Shown here: piece after piece, positions 49,350 through 61,050 of the stretch | How positions within the stretch are numbered: position 1 is the stretch's first letter | Layout of the letters: each line of letters opens with the position of its first letter | DNA from: Drosophila miranda | Lineage: Eukaryota; Arthropoda; Insecta; Diptera; Drosophilidae | Assembly: GCF_003369915.1 (NCBI RefSeq) | Contig: NC_046674.1 | Span: forward strand, 26,601,657-26,665,656 | DNA: 64,000 bases | Direction: 5' to 3' | Translations under genes and position numbers: made by a program | Notes under the pieces: model-generated | Databases searched by the model: none | What the model saw: only the letters and a program-made list of their open reading frames with translations | What the model was told of the DNA's origin: nothing

Positions 49350-52309
49350 GGTTAGGTTAGGTTAACCCGGACGGCCCTCAGCGGGGCCACGCATAGGCCA
49401 ATATGGCCCTTAGTTATCCGGATGGGGGTGTGTATGAACCGTCGCGGGAGTGTTAATGTGGTTTTAAAAAGTCCCCGAGAATCGAGGTGTTTTTAGCATA
49501 GGCCAGCAGTTCCTGTGGCGTCCTTTTGGAGGCATCTTCCAGTGATGCCAACACTGGGGCGCCCAGGTATCTCCTCCTTGCCCTTGAGAGAGCCGGACAG
49601 TTGCAGATGAGATGTTCCAGGGTTTCGATAGCCCCAGGTTCCTCACATTTCCTACAACTGTCTCTGTTGTTGATGCCTAGCTTTGCTGCATGTGCAGCAG
49701 CCAGACAGTGACCTGTTAGTATCCCCACTAGCAATCTACAGTCCTTTCGTGGTAGGTGCAGTAGGTAGTGGCTAAGTTTCTCGTTGCGCTCCTTGCACAT
49801 TATCTTCGAGGTTCTGCAGGTGGTGGTACTCCTCCACCTGCTATCAGTCTGTGCTCTAGCCTGCTTCTCTAGATCGCCTTGCAGCGTTCTGAGGAAGGCA
49901 GGCACGTTCTCGGTTCTCCTATTCTCCAGCCCGACGCCTTCCTTAGCTAGTACGTCCGCCGCTTCGTTTCCTTCGATGCCCTGGTGGCTGGGAACCCAAT
50001 AGATCCGCACTGTCTTTGTCGTGCTTAGGATGTCTAATGCCTCCCTGCTCGCCAAGACACTTCTGGAACTGACCGCGGACGACTGCATGGATCTTATCGC
50101 CGCTTGGCTGTCGACGAATAGGTTGACCGCATCGTGTGCTCGTTCTGTTAGGAGAGCGACCTCCGCTGCCTTCCCGATGGCAAAAACTTCTGCCTGGAAT
50201 ATGCTGCATTGGTCCACTAGCTTATACGACAGCCTTATCTCAGGGTCTGTACAGTATAGGCCCGCTCCTACTCCTCCTTCCATCTTGGAGCCGTCTGTGT
50301 ATATATTGAGGTGCTCAGTTTGGTCCCTTCCAATTTTCCAGTCTTCAGGTCCCAAAGATGTGGTTGTTTTGACGTCAAGGCAAGGTCATGTCCCTGCCAA
50401 TTGAACTGTGCCCGTATCCTTGTATGGATAGGTTTCCTGATGCTATAAGGCGTTGTGCTTACATTCCCGCAATCAGGCGAGCGTGAATGTCCAGGGGGTC
50501 GATTCCGAGTATAGTTTCGAGTGCTTTTGTTGGGGTTGACCTCAGCGCCCCTGTAATACAGAACAGAGCCTGTCGCTGAGTCTTTTCCATAAGCTTATGG
50601 TATGTCTTCTTTTCAATAGCCTGCCACCACACTAAGGCTCCATACAGCAGAGTTGGTCGCACCACCGAGATGTAGATCCAGTGCATTAGAGCAGGTGACA
50701 GGCCCCATGTGCTGCTGAGCATCTTCTTGGATGCATAAAGCGCAATGGTAGCCTTCTTCACCCTTTCCACTACATTGGGCCTCCATGCCAGCTTGCTGTC
50801 CAGTACTGTGCCTAGGTATTTCACCTGTGATTTTGGAGTCAGCCTAGTTTGGTCAATTTTCGGGGGGGTCCATATCGGTACCTTGTACCTCTTGGTAAAG
50901 AGGATGAGGTCCGTCTTGTCCGCGTTGATACTGAGTCCTACCTCTTCCGCCCACTCACGTATCTCCCTGAGTGTACGTTCCATTATGGAGCTGAGGGTCG
51001 ATGGACATACACCCGTAATAAGTATGCTTATGTCATCTGCATAGGCTGTTATTTTTGGGGCCTTCCTTTCAAATCTCTTAATTAGGTCGTCGACCACCAA
51101 ATTCCACAGTAGTGGCGATAGGACTCCACCTTGAGGTGTGCCTCTGTGTGCCCCCTTTACCATGGAAGCGGTGCCCCACTCCGATTGCACCCGTCTACAA
51201 CTTAGGAGGTTTTTGATCCAGACGTTGATTGCAGGGTGTATGTTATTCGCTTCTAGGCGACTTGTTATTGCGGTTGTTGACACGTTGTTGAATGCTCCTG
51301 AGATGTCCACAAATGCTCCCAAAGCATACTTTTTGTTGTGAAGGGCGCTCTCGATGGTGGCTACTAGCGAGTGTAGTGCCGTCTCCACCGATTTCCCCTT
51401 GGTGTAGGCGTGTTGGTTTATTGACATCAGTCCCCCTACCTCATTCCTGATGTGTAAATCCAACAGCTTTTCTAGTGTTTTTAGTAGAAAGGAGGTAAGG
51501 CTTATCGGTCTGTAATCCTTGGGACTCACGTGGCTGCACTTTCCTGCCTTAGGGAGGAAGACAACCCTCGAGGTTCTCCATTGGATGGGGATATAGCCTG
51601 TACTTAGGCATGCTGAGTATATTGAGAAGAGCCATGGGGTAATAACCTCTTTGGTCAACTGCATCATGGCTGGGAATATCCCGTCCAGTCCTGGTGCTTT
51701 TATGGCCGCGAAGGAGTCTATGGCCCAGTGGATTCTCTTAGTGGTTAACAGACCTATTGGGGGGTGCTGTTCCTCAGTTGCTAGGTCCTGATGCTCCTTG
51801 GCGTCAGTGACCTCGGTGCATCCAGGGAAGTGCGCCTCCATTAGTGCTGTTAGGGCTTCTTTACTGCCCTCTGTCCACTGTCCGTTGTCTAGTTTTAGTT
51901 GGCTCTGTACTGTGGGCTGCTTTGAGAGCAGCTTCCGGAGCCTAGCGGTTTCGGGCACTTTCTCAATGTTGGAGCAGAAGTTTCTCCACGAGTTCCTTTG
52001 TGCCTTACGTATTTCCTTCTTGTAGCTCCTAAGTAGGATTTTATATTCCTCATTGACAATCTCTTCGTTCGCTTGTTTGGCGATCTTGAAGAATTCCTTG
52101 AGGTTGTTCCTCTGGAGAGAGAGATCTCGGTTCCACCAGAGTGGCTTGGACCTCCTCTTCGTTCTCGAGGGTTTGCACGATGCATGGTAGGCGTTCAGTA
52201 ACTCGTTGGATAGGGTCTTTAGGGAGGAGGTCTTTTGGGGAGAGTGAAACTTGCTCCAAAACTTTTGAAGGCAAAGAAAGTGAATTTCAACCGTAAATCG
52301 GGATCGCAT
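49350..52309 (-). mobile_element. 5'-truncated LINE, copy 8
   Basis: 3' UTR 49350-49452 plus the damaged ORF. Confidence 0.88.
49453..52309 (-). pseudogene. LINE RT-RNase H ORF, broken copy 8
   Basis: It has the same 29-bp deletion as copy 4 (about 50383). A cluster of changes at 50459-50464 (TTACAT for TGCCTT-type sequence) creates a stop after residue 616 (50459-52309 open). The initiator region is altered (MRSRF). RT motifs are intact in the upstream frame. Confidence 0.85.
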
Positions 52310-52682
52310 CTCCCCACCCCCTCACCCCCTCGCCCCACCCCTTTTAGCCGCTGCCTCGTTGCTGTAACAAATTGATAGGCGCTTAGAGCCGCCTGCCGCT
52401 TGCCGGTTGCTGGAGAGTGAAATTATTTCTATTTACGCTTCAATTATTGAATGATTTTCGTTCATTTATTGGCCGGCCATTTACTGCGATGGTGGATGGG
52501 GGACATCGCAGGCATCGCAGGAAGTCCAAAGGATCTTTATTAAATAAAGTTCGTTAATATGAATAATAATATTTAATAATAAAATATAATAAATCAAATA
52601 TTTATATATTTAAGTAAAATATTTTTATATTTCAAATAATTATAATAAATAATAAATATGTATGTATATATTAAATTTATTT
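52310..52682 (+). other. spacer of module A8, truncated
   Basis: C-rich block and AT-rich block are present. The proximal segment (ATTCGT repeat, initiator-like site, pre-ATG stretch) has been deleted. Confidence 0.6.
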
Positions 52683-53348
52683 GGCACCACACGCGGCGGC
52701 AAGGCGACTCCTGGGCGTGGCACCACACGCGGCGGCAAGGCGACTCCTGGGCGTGGCACCACACGCGGCGGCAACGCGACGCCCGCAGCGGAGACCGGGG
52801 GACGTCCGAGTCGCAACAGCAGCAAGCAGAGCGCCCCTCCTGGTCGTCGCGCGATTTCCCAAGGCCTGGACAACCCACCCGTCCGGGGGCGCTCTGTGGG
52901 AGGGTACTCGCTGCGCAGTCGCAGCGCTGTGTCGATGGCCAGGGCCAGAGTGCTGATCACATCCTTGCCAGGCGAACGGCGGGAGGAGGACGCACCCCAA
53001 GGCCGCTGCTACGAACCGCAGAGACGCCGCTCGTACCTGGATCTGGACCAGGATCTGGCCCAGCTGAACTGGACCGGCCATCAGGAGGATGCTGGCCCAC
53101 GCCACCCATTCAGCGGCTCGGCTCGTCGCCAGGGCGGGCGGGTGGCGCCTCTCCACCCGGGCACCCGCATGGAGCCCGCCGGGCAGAGCCACTCACAGGT
53201 GTCCGTGCCCCCCATGGCACACTTCCGTCGGCTATGCCGCGCTCTGGATCGTCACTACAGTCCCCTGTCGCACTTCCTCGTGTTCCTGGCTGGGATGCTG
53301 GCCACTCTGCTGTGCGTGGCCCTGACGCCCGCCAACCAATATCTCTAA
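52683..53348 (+). pseudogene. tail-anchored gene copy G8, 5'-truncated
   Basis: A deletion of roughly 600 bp fuses the AT-rich spacer (TTAAATTTATTT) to the middle of the 12-residue repeat (GGCACCACACGC). The proximal promoter, 5' UTR, true ATG and about the first 64 codons are lost. The rest, including the C-terminal anchor, is intact, with more than two repeat units. By chance the spacer supplies an in-frame ATG at 52662, so a 228-residue N-terminally altered product is possible if transcribed. AATAAA at 53504-53509. Confidence 0.8.
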
Positions 53349-53840
53349 AAAGACTTGCACTCGAACACTGAAAGGGGCAGCGGTTTCCACAACGGGCTGC
53401 AGATACACCATACACTACGCAAGATACACGACACACGATACCGATACGTGCTTGAGTTCCATCGCCGATCGAAGACTGTTCTGCCCCACAAATATTTGCA
53501 TTGAATAAACGAGGAGGAATCTCCTTAAAGAATTCCACACCAGACTACAGATACAGATACAGATACAGGATACAGGTGGAGCTCCTCTTGGATCGTCCTG
53601 TGGGGCAGGTCGCCTAGGTCGGTGGAGTATTTTTGTGTGACTTTTGTCGGAATTAATCCGATTGAGGCATTTCTGAGGATGTTGTGTGGCAAGTGCTGCA
53701 TGCCTAATAAATCGTGGGCTTTTGGGCCATTGGTTGAGCAATAACTCGCATTTTCCCGGACCCGGACCCAGACCCGGACCCGGACCCGGACCTGGATCGG
53801 CCTCAATTCACGCATAAAATCCGCAATCAAATGTAAATGG
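53349..53840 (+). other. 3' UTR and flank of G8
   Basis: AATAAA 53504-53509. Carries the CTCCTTAAAG and GATACAGGTGG variants otherwise seen only after G4. Confidence 0.65.
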
Positions 53841-54933
53841 AACGAGAGGGAACGTTGTGAGTTGCTGCGGACACCGCAACTCTACGGTTATACCCGATAC
53901 TAAGTCAGTATGGCTCTCCTCCGGCAGACGCCTCTAATATTAAACGACACGACAAAGAGTGCGTGCGAGAGAGACAGAAAATCAGTCTGAGCGTGACGTC
54001 GGACGCTGCGAAGCCAGTGCAAATTGATTTGTTCCTATTGGCTATAAAAATGATCTGATCTGATCCAAATTCAGCAATCTGATATATATGGTCATTATCT
54101 ATGATTCTGCGTTTTTAGTTTTCTCGAATGTGAAATATTGTGGATGCAACAGATTTTCGTTCTTTGTGTGGGCGGAAGGGGGTGGGGCGAAATTTTGAGA
54201 TACACGTTTTGTAGTAAGATCTAACAGGAAAGCGGATACCAAATTTGGTTACTCTAGCCTTAATAGTCTCTGAGATTTTTGAATATCCCCAGATTTTCGT
54301 CCTTTGCGGGGGCGGAAGGGGGTGTGGCGAAATTTTGAAACAAACTCGTCTCGGTCCGATATATTAGGAGTGTGGATACCAAATTTGGTTGCTCTAGCTT
54401 TTGTAGTCTCTGAGATCTAGGCGCTAATGTTTTACTCTAAGCAAAGCCGCCTATGCTACGTGTGTGTTAGAGAGAGACAGGGCGAGAAAAAATGAAATTG
54501 TTTTCTTGATGCTGGCTATAATAATGATTCCGCAGTCTTAAAGATATGGTCATTCTCTACAATTCTACGTTTTTGGTTTTCTCATACCTTTAAAATTGTG
54601 GATGCCACAGATTTTCGTCCTTTGTGGGCGCGGAAGTGGGCGGGGCGAAGTTTTGAAATATTTTTGTAGCAGTGACATATCACAGAAGTCTGGATCCAAA
54701 ACATCGTTGCTCTAGCTCTTATAGTCTTTGAGCACTAGGCGCTGAAGGGGACGGACAGACGGACAGACGGACGGACGGACAGACAGACAGGGCTCAATCG
54801 ACTCGGCTATTGATGCTGATCAAGAATATATATACTTTATGGGGTCGAAAACGATTCCTTCTGGACGTTACACACATCCACTTTTACCACAAATCTAATA
54901 TACCCCAATACTCATTTTGAGTATCGGGTATAA
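53841..54933 (+). mobile_element. ISY/DINE-1-like Helitron, copy 10 (chimeric, long form)
   Basis: Same hybrid organisation as copy 5, with the extra GAGATACACG segment at about 54197-54330 and a Tis11-type right end (TATATACTTTATGGGGTCGAAA). Confidence 0.8.
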
Positions 54934-56160
54934 AAAGTACATTAAAGTTTTTGCTGGCGCATCAACGAATTTTGGTGCCAATTTGCAGCCGATGCAAAAA
55001 AAATGTATAATTTATACAAAAAAATTTAAACTGTTGAAATTAATTGCTTTTTCAAAGTTACATAAATGAAAAATGTTGTGTTTTTTTTAAAGGTTTTTCT
55101 CCGACATAATAATTTTGAAGATAACCTTGAATATTTGTTATGTTTACGGTTTTAGCATTCTTCCGTGGAGCTTACCAAAAAATTCTGGACCTGTCTAGTT
55201 GGTAACTTGGTTCGTCCTGATTATAAAACAGTAAATATCATTGTTCTTTGATTGCGTCTATTTTTTTTTTAGTAGTTTCATTGTTTGCCGACCAGAATAT
55301 GACTAGTGTTTCAGAGTGAAGTCTGACCAGGCGTTGTAGACAATTGGATGCGTGTAGATGTATAACAGCACCCACCCACATTGGGAACATGCAGAACATT
55401 AGGATCGGGTCTGCACTGGAAAACACCAGTCTAAAATATTCGATTTGATGTCGGAATCAAAGGGTCCTGCTCCACGTACAAATTCACATACTATATTGTA
55501 TCTATATTTATCTATCACAGTGACCTGTGACATTCAGTGATCACAACTCTAAAATATGTAGATATTCCACATTCAAATTCGATTCCGATAACAAAAATAA
55601 AGTCAAGTCCAACAGAAAATAGTTCAGGATAAAGGATAAGCAAAACGGAACAACAAAGGAACAAGTAGGTAACCCCCACCCTCCCATTGGTGGCCAATGG
55701 TGGCCCCCCACAGCCCTTTGTCCAGCAGCGGTATGGGAGTGTATTCGTGTGTTCCTGTGTCCGTGTGTCGTTGGTTAATGTGTGGAAAATTATAAGCATT
55801 GGTGACTCTTGCAATATCCCCACGCTGCAAGTGGTGCGCTGTCGCTGCCTCTGCCTCAGTCGCTGCTTACCGAAATAGCGCTGTTGCTGCAGTCGCTGCC
55901 GCTAGACCAATGTGTCTCTGTGTGTGTGTGTGTGTGGGGGGTTTTTTTTTTGCTTATAGGTCAAGTTAAAAGTAAAAGTATCCAACACCATTTGAGCCGT
56001 GTCTTTGCTACTCGTCGCCCTCTTTCGCCCTTGTTCGTTCGCCCTCTCTCTCTTTATCATCCGATCCCTTTTGAGTCTTTTGAGTTTTTGCGAAACATTC
56101 GCGTTACGTATCCCCAAGCAGCAATGGAAATTGATTTCAACGTATCTCTCCCATTCGCAG
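54934..56160 (+). other. upstream / intronic sequence of Tis11 copy 2
   Basis: Near-identical to 28152-29377, with a TG microsatellite at about 55909-55935. No coding exon identified. Confidence 0.5.
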
Positions 56161-57005
56161 GTGGCCAGCGATCATCACCAGCCGCAGCAGCAACAGCAGC
56201 ACCAGCACCATCAGCAGCAGACAGCGGATCAACTCGTCCTGGATATCAGCATGGAGCAGTCACAGTCGCAGCAGCACCGCCTCCATGGCGCCCTCACACG
56301 CACCATCTCACAGCCGGCTCAACAGCGCCACCCTCTGCACCAGCAGCAGATCCAACAACAGCAGCAACAGCAGCAGCAGCAACAGCAGCAACAGCAGCAG
56401 CAGGGTGTTGCCTCCTTGGTGACCATCATTGAGAATCTGGGGAACATGAATCTGCACCGTAAGCTCGAGCGCACACAGTTGGAGCCGCTGCTCCAACAGC
56501 CCATGAACATATCTCGGTGAGTGCCCCCCCCCCCCCCAGATCTGTCAGATCTTTCATTATGCGCCAGACGTGCCTTACATGTGACTTACTCTTTCCCTTC
56601 GTTTGTGTGTTGCAGCTACAAGACGGAGCTGTGCCGCCCGTTCGAGGAGGCCGGCGAGTGCAAGTACGGAGAGAAGTGCCAGTTCGCGCACGGCTTCCAC
56701 GAGCTGCGCAACCTGCAGCGCCATCCCAAGTACAAGACAGAGTACTGCCGCACCTTCCATAGCGTCGGCTTCTGCCCCTACGGGCCGCGCTGCCACTTTG
56801 TGCACAACGCGGACGAGGCCCGCGCTCAGCAGCAGGCCGCAGCCCAGGCGGAAGCGGATTGGGAGGACAGGCCAAGCAGATGCTGCAGAACAGCATGAGC
56901 ACGCCGATGCAGCAGGAGGAGATGCCGCGCTTGCCCGTCTTCAACCGCCTGAGCTCTGCCGTGGAGGACTACCAGCAGAAGCTTCAGTCCAGCCTACTGC
57001 CCTAA
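56161..57005 (+). pseudogene. Tis11: Tis11-derived CCCH zinc-finger gene, copy 2
   Basis: Exon 56161-56516, intron 56517-56615, second exon from 56616. Gln run of 17 residues, against 12 in copies 1 and 3. Both CCCH fingers are intact; the finger frame stops at 56896-56898. The C-terminal PRLPVFNRLSS block is at about 56868-57005, out of frame as in the other copies, so the lesion predates the duplication. First in-frame ATG 56251. Confidence 0.75.
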
Positions 57006-58460
57006 GCAGCTCCAGCATCAGCATCAACACGAACATCAACACAGTCAAGCCACACCTCACCTTCGCCTTCGCCTTCGCCCTCGCCCATTCACCCAGCATC
57101 CCCCAAACCTTTGTACAACAAACAAGCACAGAAACACAAAACAAAATCGTACGACCGTCAATATGTGGCCTTATCAAATGGAACCCTTTACTCTACGCCT
57201 TACGCCCCACATCGTCTTCCCTTTAAAGTAATAATGAATACTATGCTAATCGGAAGCGAGAAAGAGAGAGAACTCTGGAATAAGAGAGAACTCTGGAATG
57301 ACCCACATAATCAATATCAGAGAGGAACATGAAAGAGTTTTTGAATGCCAGTTGAATTATTCATTATTTATACAATATACTTATTATATACTACAATGCC
57401 TTGTTCGTTATTTATGTAATCATACAATCTATATGCCAAGATAGTTCATAGATTTCTTCCGCACAAAAGACAGCAACGAGAAAAGACAACAACCGATCAG
57501 GATCGAACACAACTGTACATGAATTTTGTTACATGCTGAAACATGCCTATTTATGCTTCCATTGCAACACAACTGTGTATTTTTATATAGTAAATTACAT
57601 TTTTATGAAGTGAAAACCATTTAGTTTACGGCGAATTACGGCGTTACAAAATAAATGAAACAAAAAAAACCAAAGTCGATTCCATTTACCCAACAGCAAC
57701 GGGGCCGCTGCCTATGGCGGGGGTTATCGCCAATCTCTCTTCCAGGGCGTCTGTCGACGGGGTGACGGTGACGGCGACGGTACGCTATCGGTCCGGTGGA
57801 GACACCGTCCGGCACACCGATTGCAAGCTCTGCAAACCTTTTTTTTTATGTTATTTCCAAACCATTCGGTTCCCGCCACAAGGCATTTGCACCTGAACGA
57901 TCAGAGAGGATCTAGAGGTATCAAAACGCCACAATTGACCGACTGGGAAAGTAGCATAGCATAGCATCAGAGCCAAGGTCCAAGTAGCAGCAGGTTCAAG
58001 AAGCTTCAGTTGCGTCATTGCAGCCATTTTCATAGTTTCATAGGCGCCGGCTTCCAGAGTTTCATAGCACCCAAAGAGCATAGTTGCATAGCCAGCACCT
58101 TAAATAGTTTCGTAGCAGGCAAATTTCATGGTTTCGTAGCAGCCACTTCAAGAGTGGAATTATTTATAAATTATGGCATATTTTCAGGCTGTTTTGCAAA
58201 TACAAATTCTGGTTCCAATCGGTTGGCACAACTGTCCCTATCACGAAAGATATAGCCAAGGAAAAACAAAAAGTTGAAGCAGACTTAAAATTGGTACAAA
58301 ACGAGAAAAACTAAAAAAAAAGTCAAACGGCCAACCTAGCTTACAAAAGCACAATTTTCGACATACGAAAAAATCTATTTTTTTTTTATCTATTCGAATT
58401 ATAATGCATCATGAACCTTATCAATACTTTTTCTATATTTTTAACATCGATATTAATAGA
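57006..58460 (+). other. 3' UTR and downstream flank of Tis11 copy 2
   Basis: Contains the CTTCGC-rich stretch near 57060 and an 18-bp tandem duplication (AGAGAACTCTGGAATAAG) at about 57266-57300. The TTAGGTTATTTAGCC segment found in copies 1 and 3 is missing at about 57637. No further gene seen. Confidence 0.55.
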
Positions 58461-59604
58461 AACGAGGGGGAACGTTGTGAGTTGCTGCGGACACCGCAAC
58501 TCTACAGTTATACCCGATACTAAGTCAGTATGGCTCTCCTCCGGCAGACGCCGCTAATATTAAACGACACGACAAAGAGTGCGTGCGAGAGAGACAGAAA
58601 ATCAGTCTGAGCGTGACGTCGGGTGCTGCGTAGCCAGTGCAAATTGATTTGTTCCTATTGGCTATAAAAATGATCTGATCTGATCCAGCTTCAGCAATCT
58701 GATAGATATGGTCATTATGTATGATTCTGCGTTTTTAGTTTTCTCGAATCTGCAATATTGTGGATGCAACAGATTTTCGTCCTTTGTGGGGGCGGAAGGG
58801 GGTGGGGCGAAATTCTGAGATATACGTTTTATAGGGAGATCTAACAGAAATGCGGATACCAAATTTGGTTACTCTAGCCTTAATAGTCTCTGAGATTTGT
58901 GGATGCCCCAGATTTTTGTCCTTTGCGGGGGCGGAAGGGGGTGTGGCGAAATTTGGACACGAAACGGTCAAGGTCCGATATCACAGGAGTGTGGATACCA
59001 AATTTGGTTGCTCTGGCTTTTATAGGTTCTGAGATCCTTGAACTCATATTTTGCAATTGACAAAACCGACCATGAAACCTGTGTGTTAGAGAGAGACAGG
59101 GCGAGAAAGAATGAAATTGTTTTCTTGATTCTGGCTATAATCATTATACGATCTGTTTCAGATTTTGCACTGTAGAAGATATGGTCATCCTCACCGATTC
59201 TGCGTTTTTTGTTTTATCGTATCTTTAAAAATGTGGATGCCACAGATTTTCGTTCTTTGTGGGCGCGGAAGTGGGCGGGGCGAAGTTTTGAAATATTTTT
59301 GTAGCAGTGACATATCACAGAAGTCTGGATCCAAAACATCGTTGCTCTAGCTCTTATAGTCTTTGAGCACTAGGCGCTGAAGGGGACGGACGGACGGACG
59401 GACGGACGGACGGACGGACGGACGGACGGACGGACGGACGGACAGACGGACAGACAGACAGGGCTTAATCGACTCGGCTATTGATGCTGATCAAGAATAT
59501 ATATACTTTATGGGGTCGAAAACGATTCCTTCTGGACGTTACACACATCCACTTTTACCACAAATCTAATATACCCCAATACTCATTTTGAGTATCGGGT
59601 ATAA
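58461..59604 (+). mobile_element. ISY/DINE-1-like Helitron, copy 11 (Tis11-flank type)
   Basis: A longer, diverged form with GAGATATACGTTTTATAG and TTGAACTCATATTTTGC segments not found in array copies. The GTCY tract is expanded (about 59384-59461). Confidence 0.83.
59384..59461 (+). repeat. expanded GGAC/AGAC (GTCY) microsatellite
   Basis: About 78 bp, mostly pure GGAC units, against about 43 bp in Helitron copy 1. Confidence 0.9.
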
Positions 59605-60826
59605 AAAGTACATTAAAGTTTTCGCTGGCGCATCAACGAATTTTGGTGCCAATTTGCAGCCGATGCAAAAAAAATGTATAATTTATACAAAAAAATTGAA
59701 ACTGTTGAAATTAATTGCTTTTTCAGAGTTACATAAATGAAAAATGTTGTGTTTTTTTTAAAGGTTTTTCTCCGACATAATAATTTTGAAGATAACCTTG
59801 AATATTTGTTATGTTTACGGTTTTAGCATTCTTCCGTGGAGCTTACCAAAAAATTCTGGACCTGTCTAGTTGGTAACTTGGTTCGTCCTGATTATAAAAC
59901 AGTAAATATCATTGTTCTTTGATTGCGTCTATTTTTTTTTTAGTAGTTTCATTGTTTGCCGACCAGAATATGACTAGTGTTTCAGAGTGAAATCTGACCA
60001 GGCGTTTTAGACAATTGGATGCGTGTAGATGTATATCAGCACCCACATTAGGAACATGCAGAACATTAGGATCGGGTCTGCACTGGAAAACACCAGTCTA
60101 AAATATTCGATTTGATGTCGGAATCAAAGGGTCCTGCTCCACGTACAAATTCACATACTATATTGTATCTATATTTATCTATCACAGTGACCTGTGACAT
60201 TCAGTGATCACAACTCTAAAATATGTAGATATTCCACATTCAAATTCGATTCCGATAACAAAAATAAAGTCAAGTCCAACAGAAAATAGTTCAGGATAAA
60301 GGATAAGCAAAACGGAACAACAAAGGAACAAGTAGGTCCCCCCCACCCTCCCATTGGTGGCCAATGGTGGCCCCCCACAGCCCTTTGTCCAGCAGCGGTA
60401 TGGGAGTGTATTCGTGTGTTCCTGTGTCCGTGTGTCGTTGGTTAATGTGTGGAAAATTATAAGCATTGGTGACTCTTGCAATATCCCCACGCTGCAAGTG
60501 GTGCGCTGTCGCTGCCTCTGCCTCAGTCGCTGCTTACCGAAATAGCGCTGTTGCTGCAGTCGCTGCCGCTAGACCAATGTGTCTCTGTGTGTGTGTGTGT
60601 GTGGGGGGTTTTTTTTTGCTTATAGGTCAAGTTAAAAGTAAAAGTATCCAACACCATTTGAGCCATGTCTTTGCTACTCGTCGCCCTCTTTCGCCCTTGT
60701 TCGTTCGCCCTCTCTCTCTTTATCATCCGATCCCTTTTGAGTCTTTTGAGTTTTTGCGAAACATTCGCGTTACGTGTCCCCAAGCAGCAATGGAAATTGA
60801 TTTCAACGTATCTCTCCCATTCGCAG
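59605..60826 (+). other. upstream / intronic sequence of Tis11 copy 3
   Basis: Near-identical to the other two copies. A G-to-A change at 60665 creates an ATG in the frame of the Gln-rich exon, 162 bp before the acceptor. Confidence 0.5.
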
Positions 60827-61018
60827 GTGGCCAGCGATCATCACCAGCCGCAGCAGCAACAGCAGCACCAGCACCATCAGCAGCAGACAGCGGATCAACT
60901 CGTCCTGGATATCAGCATGGAGCAGTCACAGTCGCAGCAGCACCGCCTCTATGGCGCCCTCACACGCACCATCTCACAGCCGGCTCAACAGCGCCACCCT
61001 CTGCACCAGCAGCAGATC

Positions 61019-61050
<32 letters not shown>

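Larger units (their letters stand above)
48494..53840 (+). repeat. tandem module A8
   Basis: 5347 bp. It has a broken LINE and a 5'-truncated gene, and is followed by Tis11 modules B2 and B3. Confidence 0.9.
53841..58460 (+). repeat. module B2 (Helitron + Tis11-derived gene)
   Basis: 4620 bp. Longer than B1 because the 479-bp 3' UTR segment is retained. Confidence 0.85.
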
